The notes under the pieces were generated by a model, which was not told the origin of the DNA, made no database searches, and saw nothing but the letters and a program-made list of their open reading frames with translations. Below, one piece after another: positions 1 through 5,615 of a stretch of DNA of 12,652 bases. Numbering within the stretch: position 1 is the stretch's first letter; every line of letters begins with the position of its first letter. Source of the stretch: Flavonifractor avicola (GTDB taxonomy: Bacteria; Bacillota; Clostridia; Oscillospirales; Oscillospiraceae); the NCBI GenBank assembly GCA_019116915.1, contig DXAS01000023.1, positions 1-12,652 of the forward strand, written 5' to 3'. The translations under genes were made by a program, and so were the position numbers.

Positions 1-3
1 CAT
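1..3 (-). CDS. rpsI: Start codon of the gene after rplM, probably rpsI (ribosomal protein S9)
   Basis: Only the ATG of this minus-strand gene is inside the window. It is supported by a perfect AGGAGG ribosome site (13-18 read on the minus strand) nine bases upstream, and by its position 17 bases after the rplM stop codon. In nearly all Firmicutes the gene that follows rplM is rpsI, so the identity is inferred from conserved gene order and not from protein sequence. Confidence 0.5.
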
Positions 4-20
4 TCCTTTGTACCTCCTGC

Positions 21-452
21 TTAGTTGGCCGCCCAGGCTTCGGGCTTCTGGGCGTTGTGGGGATGCTCGGCGCCGCGGTAGATGTGCAGGCGGGACAGAG
101 AATCCTTGGTGATGATGTTGCGGGGCATCATGCCGCGGATGGCCACACGCATGGCCAGCTCGGGCTTCTGCTGCATCAGCAGGCGGTAGGGGGTCTCCTT
201 CAGGCCGCCTACCCAACCGGAGTGGGTGCGGTAGTACTTCTGCTCCAGCTTCTTGCCGGTCAGAACGGCCTTCTCGGCGTTGACGACCACGACGAAGTCG
301 CCGCAGTCAGCGTGAGGAGTATACTCGGGCTTGTGCTTGCCGCGCAGCAGGTTGGCCGCGGTAGCGGCAGTCTTGCCCAGGGGCTTACCAGCCGCATCGA
401 GGATATACCACTTGCGGACGATGTTCCCCTTGTTGGCCATAAAAGTGGACAT
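21..452 (-). CDS. rplM: 50S ribosomal protein L13
   Basis: This 143-residue protein is L13, an early-assembling protein of the large ribosomal subunit that binds 23S rRNA. The length is typical. Family blocks are clear: an N-terminal RKWYILDA stretch, GKPLGK, LLRGKHKPEYTPH, a central GDFVVVVNAEK, the KYYRTHSGWVGG segment, and AIRGMMPRN near the C-terminus. The ATG at 452 was chosen because GGAGG (460-464) lies seven bases upstream. A second in-frame ATG twelve bases downstream has no better ribosome site. It is probably co-transcribed with rpsI. A consensus sigma-A promoter and a structured leader precede it, suggesting autogenous control as known for the L13 operon in other bacteria. Confidence 0.97.
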   Translation of the reverse strand: MSTFMANKGNIVRKWYILDAAGKPLGKTAATAANLLRGKHKPEYTPHADCGDFVVVVNAEKAVLTGKKLEQKYYRTHSGWVGGLKETPYRLLMQQKPELAMRVAIRGMMPRNIITKDSLSRLHIYRGAEHPHNAQKPEAWAAN

Positions 453-532
453 GGTGAAACCTCCAATTTTGATGATATCTTAAAAAATATGTCTAAACAG
501 AATACAGGCCCCAATCTTTACGATTGGAGCGT
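453..532 (-). promoter_or_regulatory. rplM leader with competing hairpins at the ribosome site
   Basis: The roughly 80-nt leader opens with CTCCAATC, which folds with GATTGGGG (arms 529-522 and 516-509, 5-nt loop, one T-G pair). The same 5' bases CTCCAAT are also perfectly complementary to ATTGGAG at 467-461, which carries the rplM Shine-Dalgarno. The two pairings exclude one another: the local hairpin leaves the ribosome site free, the long-range one hides it. L13 leaders are a known class of autoregulatory RNA in Firmicutes. Whether this one belongs to the described family is not established here. Confidence 0.6.
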
Positions 533-537
533 TTTGT

Positions 538-566
538 ATTATAATACCTTGGCCGCGGAGTGTCAA
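538..566 (-). promoter_or_regulatory. Consensus sigma-A promoter of rplM
   Basis: Read on the minus strand, TTGACA (566-561) and TATAAT (543-538) are separated by exactly 17 bases, a perfect housekeeping promoter. Transcription would start near 531, two or three bases before the leader hairpin. Such strength suits a ribosomal protein operon. Confidence 0.9.
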
Positions 567-676
567 CACGTTTTCCGATTTTTTTAAACAGAAAAAGTGT
601 ATGCTCTTGAAATCGCGCAATATCTCTCGTTTTCTCTTGAATGCTCCATTTCGATTTTCAATTTTTTGAGGTGCCT

Positions 677-1432
677 ATGAACAAGATTTTGAGCTATGTC
701 CGCCGCTGTGTGGAGGATTACGACATGATTCAGGCCGGAGACCGCATTGCCGTGGGGGTATCCGGCGGCAAGGACTCCCTGGTGCTGCTCACCGCCCTGG
801 CCCGGCTGCGGGAGTTTTATCCCAAGCCCTTTACCGTGGAGGCCTATACCCTGGACATGGGCCATGTGGACGGGGGAGGGGGGATGGACTTTGCCCCGGT
901 GGCGGCCTACTGTGAGCAAATTGGCGTGCCCTTTACCCTGCTGCCCTCCGAGATCCACCACATTATCTTCGACCTGCGGAAGGAGAAGAACCCCTGCTCC
1001 ATGTGCGCCAAAATGCGCCGGGGCGCCCTCCACAACGCCATCAAGGAGCGGGGCATCAGCAAGATTGCCCTGGGCCACCACTTTGACGACGCGGTGGAGA
1101 CCTTCTTCCTGTCCCTGTTCTACGAGGGACGGCTGTCCTGCTTCCAGCCGGTGACCTGGCTGGACCGCATGGGCATCAGCCAGATCCGGCCCATGCTCTA
1201 CTGCGGGGAGGGGCTTATCCGCAACGCCGCCGAGCGCAACCACCTGCCGGTGGTGTTCAATCCCTGCCCCGCCGACGGCTACACCAAGCGGCAGGAGGTC
1301 AAGGAGCTGATCCACACCCTGGACCAGCAGTACCCGGGCCTCAAGAGCCGGGTGTTCGGGGCCATGCAGGGCCTGCCTCTGCCCGCCTGGGGGCCGGTGG
1401 AGCACCGCAGGGTACCCCTGCCCGAGGGATAA
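677..1432 (+). CDS. TtcA-like tRNA 2-thiocytidine synthetase family protein
   Basis: This 251-residue protein belongs to the PP-loop ATP pyrophosphatases of the TtcA/TilS group, which adenylate a tRNA base before thiolation. The PP-loop SGGKDS is at residues 29-34. A CSMC motif (Cys107, Cys110) and a later Cys197 match the three cysteines that hold the [4Fe-4S] cluster in TtcA. GHHFDD (133-138) is the usual second conserved block. The frame is open from an ATG at 641, but that start has no ribosome site; the ATG at 677 has GAGG five bases upstream and begins where the family usually begins. Clostridial paralogues of this fold can act on different tRNA positions, so the exact modification is not certain. 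No convincing promoter was found in 567-667. Confidence 0.85.
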   Translation: MNKILSYVRRCVEDYDMIQAGDRIAVGVSGGKDSLVLLTALARLREFYPKPFTVEAYTLDMGHVDGGGGMDFAPVAAYCEQIGVPFTLLPSEIHHIIFDLRKEKNPCSMCAKMRRGALHNAIKERGISKIALGHHFDDAVETFFLSLFYEGRLSCFQPVTWLDRMGISQIRPMLYCGEGLIRNAAERNHLPVVFNPCPADGYTKRQEVKELIHTLDQQYPGLKSRVFGAMQGLPLPAWGPVEHRRVPLPEG

Positions 1433-1445
1433 GATCCAAACGTAA

Positions 1446-1479
1446 AACAGCCGCTGCGGAAGCTTCCGCAGCGGCTGTT
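1446..1479. terminator. Bidirectional terminator between convergent genes
   Basis: A perfect inverted repeat has 17-base arms meeting at the centre (AACAGCCGCTGCGGAAG and its reverse complement). On the minus strand the stem is followed by TTTT, fitting a terminator for the phosphatase-MiaA gene that ends six bases away. On the plus strand it follows the TtcA-like gene but has no clear T-run. Confidence 0.8.
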
Positions 1480-1485
1480 CTGGTA

Positions 1486-2838
1486 TTACGGCTCGTTTAA
1501 AAACCGGTCCACCGCCTGGGTGGCCTGGGTGAGGAAATCACCCTCCATGTCCAGCCACAGCACGTCTTTGTCCCGGTTAAACCACTGGACCTGCCGCTTA
1601 GCAAAGCGCTTGATGGCCCGGCCCAGCTCGTCTGTCAGGGCCTCCAGAGAGGGAATCTCCCCCTTCAGGTAGCGGCGGATATAGCGGTACTCCAGCCCCA
1701 GGCCTTCCAGAAATTCGTCGGTGGCCCCGGCTTCCCGCAGGTCGGCCACCTCCTGGATCATGCCCGCGTCGATGCGGGCCTGGAGCCGGTCGTCAATGCG
1801 CTGACACACGGTTTCCCGGGGGAAGCTTACCCCCAGCAGCAGGCAGCGGTACCGGGGCTTGGCCTGAGGAGCCTCCCAGCCGTCGGCCATGGCCTTCTCC
1901 ACCGAGCGCACCAGCCGCTGGTGGTTGTTCTCCTCCCCGTTGGCCAGGGTGACCCCCGTCTTTTCCCGCAGGATGGCGTACAGCTCCGCCGCCGTCTTGC
2001 CCTCCAGCTCGGCCCGCAGGGCGGGATCGGGGGTGGCGTCGGTAAAGGCAAAGCCCTCGGTCACCGCCCGGACGTACAGCCCGGAGCCCCCCACCAGGAA
2101 GGGCACTTTGCCCCGGGCGATGATATCGTCGATGGCGGCGTAGGCCCCCGCCTGGAAGTCGGCCACCGAGTAGGGCTGGTTGGGGGCTACCACGTCCAGC
2201 ATATGGTGAGGCACGCCGTCCATCTCCTTCTGGGTCACCTTGCCGGTGCCCAGGTCCAGGCCGGTGTATACCTGCCGGGAGTCGGCGGACACGATCTCGC
2301 CGCCAAAGCGCTTGGCCAGCTCCACCCCCAGGCCGCTTTTGCCGCAGGCGGTGGTGCCCAGCACCACCACCAGCTTGGGCAGCTGCTCCTGCGTCAGGGA
2401 GGCCAGCAGGGCGGAGCAGCCTGCGTATACATCCTGCCAGGTGGCTTCAAAGTCGCCGGAGTACCAGGGATCGGAGATGTCCCGGTCCTGGCCGATATAA
2501 GACAGCAGGGCCTTGACCTTGCCCTCCGGATCGCCGCCAAAGAGCCGGCGCATATTCCGCAGGTTGGCGCTGTCCATGCCCAGAAACAGGTCCCACCGGC
2601 CGTAATCCGCCGCATTTAGCTGGCGGGCGGCGTGGCCGGAGCAGCTGATGCCGTGTTCGGCCAGCTTCCGCCGGGCGGGGGGATAGACCGGGTTGCCGAT
2701 CTCCTCGGCGCTGGTGGCGGCGGAGGCGATGGTGAAATGGTCCTCCAGCCCCACCTTGCGGACCAGATCCTTCATTACAAACTCGGCCATGGGGCTGCGG
2801 CAAATATTGCCGTGGCAGACGAAAAGCAGTTTGGTCAT
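1486..2838 (-). CDS. Fusion: low-molecular-weight protein tyrosine phosphatase + tRNA dimethylallyltransferase (MiaA)
   Basis: One uninterrupted 450-residue frame carries two enzymes. Residues 1-150 form a low-molecular-weight tyrosine phosphatase: the catalytic loop CHGNICRS has Cys8 and Arg14, and the general-acid Asp123 sits in DPWY. Residues 154-450 form MiaA, which adds a dimethylallyl group to A37 of tRNAs reading UNN codons: Walker A GTTACGKS (161-168), SADSRQVY (184-191), GVPHH (208-212), VGGSGLY (249-255) and KRQVQWF (414-420). Both halves are near the family's normal length, with almost no linker. The ATG at 2838 is backed by GAGGAG nine bases upstream. It has its own promoter (2924-2952) and a terminator (1446-1479). 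The enzymes are normally separate, so the fusion is odd; no internal strong ribosome site for a separate MiaA was found. The MiaA half has a Pro-to-Thr change in the P-loop and DSRQ instead of DSMQ. Confidence 0.9.
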   Translation of the reverse strand: MTKLLFVCHGNICRSPMAEFVMKDLVRKVGLEDHFTIASAATSAEEIGNPVYPPARRKLAEHGISCSGHAARQLNAADYGRWDLFLGMDSANLRNMRRLFGGDPEGKVKALLSYIGQDRDISDPWYSGDFEATWQDVYAGCSALLASLTQEQLPKLVVVLGTTACGKSGLGVELAKRFGGEIVSADSRQVYTGLDLGTGKVTQKEMDGVPHHMLDVVAPNQPYSVADFQAGAYAAIDDIIARGKVPFLVGGSGLYVRAVTEGFAFTDATPDPALRAELEGKTAAELYAILREKTGVTLANGEENNHQRLVRSVEKAMADGWEAPQAKPRYRCLLLGVSFPRETVCQRIDDRLQARIDAGMIQEVADLREAGATDEFLEGLGLEYRYIRRYLKGEIPSLEALTDELGRAIKRFAKRQVQWFNRDKDVLWLDMEGDFLTQATQAVDRFLNEP

Positions 2839-2923
2839 CTTTGATAACTCCTCGTAAGTCCTGTCGTTTTCTCAAATCCCTGATCGGGCAGGCTTTTGCG
2901 TATAATCGGAACGATCATCTTGC

Positions 2924-2952
2924 ATTATACTCCGTTCCTGATTGCTTGTCAC
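2924..2952 (-). promoter_or_regulatory. Sigma-A promoter of the phosphatase-MiaA gene
   Basis: On the minus strand GTGACA (2952-2947) and a perfect TATAAT (2929-2924) are 17 bases apart. The start would fall near 2917, about 79 bases before the ATG. It is divergent from the MATE promoter, with the two -35 elements 18 bases apart. Confidence 0.8.
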
Positions 2953-2970
2953 GAAATTACTTGCGTGTCG

Positions 2971-2999
2971 TTGACACCCCTGTCCCGGTTTGCTATAAT
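2971..2999 (+). promoter_or_regulatory. Consensus sigma-A promoter of the MATE cassette
   Basis: TTGACA (2971-2976) and TATAAT (2994-2999) are separated by exactly 17 bases, a perfect match. Transcription should start near 3006, giving a leader of about 114 bases before the MATE start codon. A promoter this strong makes the terminator in the leader meaningful as a control point. Confidence 0.9.
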
Positions 3000-3031
3000 A
3001 TTCTGCGTTCATCGGAGGGTGAGCAACACTT

Positions 3032-3052
3032 ATGAGGTTGCGAGCTGGATAA
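3032..3052 (+). CDS. Six-codon leader peptide (M-R-L-R-A-G) upstream of the MATE gene
   Basis: ATG AGG TTG CGA GCT GGA TAA lies 25 bases after the predicted transcription start. The nearest ribosome site, GGAGG at 3014-3018, is 13 bases upstream, longer than usual, so translation is plausible but not assured. The peptide begins M-R-L-R, which contains the Arg-x-Arg motif known to cause macrolide-dependent ribosome arrest in Erm leader peptides such as ErmDL. Codons 4-7 are also the 5' arm of the leader terminator, so a ribosome held on this ORF would prevent the terminator from folding. The function is inferred. Confidence 0.45.
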   Translation: MRLRAG

Positions 3053-3098
3053 GATGGCAGGTGAGACTCCTGCTTTTCTTGTCCGGCTCTCTTTTTTT
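3042..3098 (+). terminator. Leader attenuator (intrinsic terminator) upstream of the MATE gene
   Basis: Arms 3042-3054 and 3077-3089 pair over 13 bases with two G-U pairs. Inside them GCAGG (3057-3061) pairs with CCTGC (3069-3073). The stem is followed by TCTTTTTTT (3090-3098). It lies between a consensus promoter and the MATE ribosome site, so by position it is an attenuator and not an end-of-gene terminator. Confidence 0.8.
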
Positions 3099-3119
3099 GC
3101 AGCAGATAAGGAGGACACC

Positions 3120-4484
3120 ATGAGCCGAACCAAAGAACAGAGTTTACTCCAGGGAAATATTCTGAAATCCCTGATTTCCTTTGCGTTTCCAGTGCTGCTG
3201 GCACTCTTTTTACAGGCTATGTACGGTGCGGCGGACCTGATCATCGTGGGTCAGTTTGCGAATACCTATGAGCAATCCGGTGTGGCCTCCGGCAGCCAGC
3301 TTTTTAACATGATTACCATGGTCATTACCGGTTTGGCCATGGGTGTGACCGTCTTTGTGGGTGATTGCATCGGCGCGGGCAAGCCGGAAAAGGCCGGAAG
3401 GGGCGTTGGAACCGGCATTGCCATCTTTGCGGTGCTGGCGGTTGTGGTCACAGCTTTGGTGGTTCCTTTCAGCGATTATCTGGCCGCCTTTATGCATTCG
3501 CCGGCCGAGGCATTTTCACAGACCAGCGGTTATGTACGCATTTGCGGCATCGGAACCATTTTTATCATCGCATACAACGTCATTGGCGCGGTTTTTCGTG
3601 GAATTGGCGATTCCAAAACACCGCTGCTTACCGTTGCCATTGCCTGTATCATCAATATTCTGGGCGATCTGCTGCTGGTGGCGGTCTTTGGCATGGGTGC
3701 CGCCGGTGCTGCCATTGCAACTGTATCCGCCCAGGCCATCAGTGTGGTATGTTCTCTTTATTTGATTGGCAAAAAGAAACTCCCCTTCGCATTTTCAAAA
3801 ACATATATCCGCTTCGACCCCGTCTGTTTGAAAAAAATTCTGCTGGTGGGTGTGCCCATTGCCCTGCAGGAGTTGCTGGTGCAGTTTTCCTTCCTCTTTA
3901 TCCAGGTGGTGGTCAACAGCATGGGCGTCATGGAATCCGCCGCCGTTGGTGTGGCAGAGAAGGTCTGCGTCTTTTTGATGCTGGTGGCTTCCGCCTATAT
4001 GCAGTCCATTTCCGCGTTTGTGGCACAGAATAACGGCGCCGGAGCTTATGAACGCTCCCGCAAGGCGCTGTTCTATGGGATTAAGACGGCATTGATTGCC
4101 GGCTTTATCATGGGAACCATTGCATTTTTTGCAGGCGATTTGTTGGCGGCCATCTTCTCGGGAGAAGCAGAAGTTATTGCTTATGCCCACGACTATTTGA
4201 AGGCCTACGCCATTGACTGCCTGCTTACGGCCATCCTCTTTTGCTTTATCGGCTACTTCAACGGCTGCGGAAGAACCGTATTTGTTATGTTGCAGGGGGT
4301 GTTCGGCGCATTCTGTGTAAGAATTCCGGCGGTTTATTTGATGAGCCGGATGGAGGGGGCATCCCTGTTTCATATCGGCTTGGGTACGCCCATTTCCTCT
4401 GTGGCGCAGATTATTCTGTGTGTGATTGCTTACCGCATCTATCGGAGGGAAACCAATGGGATGGCCATCCGCCCGGAATATTAA
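3120..4484 (+). CDS. MATE family multidrug efflux transporter
   Basis: This 454-residue protein is a cation-driven MATE exporter with about twelve membrane helices, the usual length and hydrophobic pattern of the family. Typical features include an N-terminal LLQGNILKSLISFAFPVLL segment, the AADLIIVGQFA loop, the repeat-like second half starting near the KKILLVGVPIALQELLVQ segment, and a short positively charged C-terminus. The frame is open from 3054, but the ATG at 3120 has AAGGAGG five bases upstream and matches normal family N-termini. The substrate cannot be told from sequence. The gene stands alone with its own promoter, leader attenuator and terminator. Its base composition is lower than that of its neighbours: 28 G+C in the 60 bases from 3541, against 44 in the 60 bases from 9541 within selA. 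This hints at a different origin. Confidence 0.95.
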   Translation: MSRTKEQSLLQGNILKSLISFAFPVLLALFLQAMYGAADLIIVGQFANTYEQSGVASGSQLFNMITMVITGLAMGVTVFVGDCIGAGKPEKAGRGVGTGIAIFAVLAVVVTALVVPFSDYLAAFMHSPAEAFSQTSGYVRICGIGTIFIIAYNVIGAVFRGIGDSKTPLLTVAIACIINILGDLLLVAVFGMGAAGAAIATVSAQAISVVCSLYLIGKKKLPFAFSKTYIRFDPVCLKKILLVGVPIALQELLVQFSFLFIQVVVNSMGVMESAAVGVAEKVCVFLMLVASAYMQSISAFVAQNNGAGAYERSRKALFYGIKTALIAGFIMGTIAFFAGDLLAAIFSGEAEVIAYAHDYLKAYAIDCLLTAILFCFIGYFNGCGRTVFVMLQGVFGAFCVRIPAVYLMSRMEGASLFHIGLGTPISSVAQIILCVIAYRIYRRETNGMAIRPEY

Positions 4485-4492
4485 GTGACCAT

Positions 4493-4527
4493 AAAAAAGC
4501 AGGCGCGTTTCCGCGCCTGCTTTTTTT
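4493..4527. terminator. Bidirectional terminator between MATE and the small minus-strand gene
   Basis: Nine-base perfect arms (GCAGGCGCG 4499-4507, CGCGCCTGC 4512-4520) around a 4-base loop are flanked by six A (4493-4498) and seven T (4521-4527). It therefore works as a textbook intrinsic terminator in both directions, ending the MATE mRNA and that of the 4526-4795 gene, whose stop codon overlaps the T-run. Confidence 0.95.
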
Positions 4528-4795
4528 ACAGCATCAGGGCCGCCACCCAGCACAGGGTGGCCCCCAGGGCACCGCCGGCGGCATATACCGGGGCGGGGAT
4601 CTTCCGGCACACCCGCCGCCAGCCGGAGGAGCGCTTGAGGTAGCCGTCGGCTGCCCGGCGGGCCTCCTGGAGCACCTCCTCGGCGGAGGCCCCCTTGCCG
4701 AAGGCGTCCTCCTTCACGATAAAAATGGCCTGTTCAAAAAATCGGGGGTCGGGGGATTTTACCACAATGACCTGCCGGGATACGCCCTGTACCAC
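4526..4795 (-). CDS. Uncharacterised small protein with C-terminal membrane anchor, probable forespore gene
   Basis: No named family was recognised with certainty. The 89-residue product has a soluble N-terminal part (SRQVIVVKSPDPRFFEQAIF, then an acidic/Ala-rich helix and a basic stretch near KRSSGWRRVCRK), followed by a single hydrophobic segment of about 20 residues ending at the C-terminus, as in tail-anchored proteins. The frame extends to a TTG at 4834, but those bases lie in a promoter-like element. The GTG at 4795 has AAGGA (4805-4809) nine bases upstream and was preferred. A sigma-G-like promoter (4823-4852) precedes it, and sleB is divergent next door, which suggests a role in the forming spore. 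The function is unknown. Confidence 0.7.
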   Translation of the reverse strand: MVQGVSRQVIVVKSPDPRFFEQAIFIVKEDAFGKGASAEEVLQEARRAADGYLKRSSGWRRVCRKIPAPVYAAGGALGATLCWVAALML

Positions 4796-4822
4796 CTGCC
4801 CACATCCTTTCCTGTTTTGTAC

Positions 4823-4852
4823 CAGTATTTCCAAAAACCACTGGCCCTATGC
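4823..4852 (-). promoter_or_regulatory. Candidate sigma-G (forespore) promoter of the small membrane-anchored gene
   Basis: On the minus strand GCATA (4852-4848) and AATACTG (4829-4823) are 18 bases apart. The known sigma-G pattern is GHATR and CATNHTA with about 17-18 bases between; the -35 matches fully and the -10 at five of seven. The -35 sits in the same 11-base context as the spoVT promoter. Confidence 0.5.
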
Positions 4853-4872
4853 AGGCAGGAAGGGATTGGCGT

Positions 4873-4902
4873 ACATAACCGGCCCGCTGCCGCCGTACAC
4901 TA
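4873..4902 (+). promoter_or_regulatory. Candidate sigma-G promoter of sleB
   Basis: ACATA (4873-4877) and TACACTA (4896-4902) are 18 bases apart, matching the sigma-G pattern at four of five and five of seven positions. sleB is a forespore-expressed gene in Bacillus. The predicted start near 4909 leaves a leader of about 20 bases. Confidence 0.4.
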
Positions 4903-4928
4903 CCTCCAGTGAGATTGGAGGGGTAGGT

Positions 4929-5588
4929 ATGAACAGACGCAGGCGCATCGCGGCACTGGCTCTGGTGTTCGCGGTCAACATTTCCCTCATCGCCTTTGCC
5001 CAGCAGGCCCAGGCGGCCACCTACCGGCAGGGCTCCAGCGGGGAGCAGGTGCGGGTGATCCAGACCAAACTGAAGAACTGGGGCTACTACGACGGGGCGG
5101 TGGACGGGGTATTCGGCAGTCAGACCACCCAGGCGGTGAAGTATTTTCAGCGGAAAAACGGCCTGACCGCCGACGGCATCGTGGGACCCGCCACCCTGAA
5201 GGCCCTGGGGATGTCGGGCGGGGGTTCGCCTGCCCAGGATACCAGCGTGGATCTGCTGGCCCGGGTGATCTCGGCGGAGGCCCGGGGGGAGCCCTACAGC
5301 GGCCAGGTGGCGGTGGGGGCGGTGATCCTCAACCGGGTGGAGCACCCCTCCTTCCCCAACACCATCGCCGGAGTGGTGTACCAGCCGGGGGCCTTTACCT
5401 GTATGGTGGACGGCCAGTTCAATGAGCCGGTGGCGGAATCGGCAGTGCGAGCGGCCCGGGACGCCCTTAACGGGGTGGACCCCAGCGGCGGGGCCATCTA
5501 TTATTTCAACCCCGCCACCGCCACCAGCAGCTGGATCTGGAGCCGGCCTCTCATCCTCCAGATCGGCAACCATCGGTTCTGTGCCTGA
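4929..5588 (+). CDS. sleB: Spore cortex-lytic enzyme SleB
   Basis: SleB is the lytic transglycosylase that cuts muramic-delta-lactam-containing cortex peptidoglycan during germination. The 219-residue product has three parts in the family's order: a signal peptide (basic MNRRRR, hydrophobic core to about residue 22, then AQQAQAA); a peptidoglycan-binding domain (about 31-95, with GSSGEQVRVIQTKL and DGIVGPATLKAL); and the hydrolase domain (about 107-219). In the last, ISAEARGE carries the likely catalytic Glu117, followed by AVGAVILNRV and the family-typical ending IGNHRFCA. The ATG at 4929 has GGAGG seven bases upstream. No ypeB follows, unlike in Bacillus; the next gene is convergent thpR. 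The related CwlJ lacks the signal peptide and binding domain, so SleB is the better fit. Confidence 0.92.
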   Translation: MNRRRRIAALALVFAVNISLIAFAQQAQAATYRQGSSGEQVRVIQTKLKNWGYYDGAVDGVFGSQTTQAVKYFQRKNGLTADGIVGPATLKALGMSGGGSPAQDTSVDLLARVISAEARGEPYSGQVAVGAVILNRVEHPSFPNTIAGVVYQPGAFTCMVDGQFNEPVAESAVRAARDALNGVDPSGGAIYYFNPATATSSWIWSRPLILQIGNHRFCA

Positions 5589-5590
5589 GC

Positions 5591-5609
5591 GCGGGCGGCC
5601 TCCGCCCGC
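5591..5609. terminator. Short GC hairpin between sleB and thpR, possible terminator
   Basis: A perfect 8-base stem GCGGGCGG / CCGCCCGC with a 3-base loop begins three bases after the sleB stop, between convergent genes. Neither strand shows a T-run after it, so termination is only suggested by position. Confidence 0.35.
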
Positions 5610-5615
5610 TACATA

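Noticed and set aside
641..643. Upstream ATG for the TtcA-like protein
   Set aside because: No ribosome site precedes it and it adds only twelve Phe-rich residues. ATG at 677 has GAGG at five bases.
567..667. Promoter for the TtcA-like gene
   Set aside because: TATGCT near 601 lacks a fitting -35 or a proper TG extension, and no other pair of elements was convincing.
2379..2400. An internal start for a separate MiaA protein
   Set aside because: CAGGAG is present near 2390, but only CTG or poorly spaced GTG codons follow, so independent initiation is weakly supported.
2901..2906. A second TATAAT on the plus strand
   Set aside because: No -35-like sequence lies 16-18 bases upstream and no gene start follows before the far better promoter at 2971-2999.
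3020..3123. A GTG-started 34-codon frame running through the MATE leader and ending as ATGA on the MATE start
   Set aside because: GGAGG abuts the GTG with no usable spacing, and the frame simply reads through the terminator stem. The six-codon ATG ORF is the better leader-peptide candidate.
4832..4834. TTG as start of the small membrane-anchored protein
   Set aside because: It lies within the -10 region of the candidate sigma-G promoter and has no ribosome site. The GTG at 4795 has AAGGA at nine bases.
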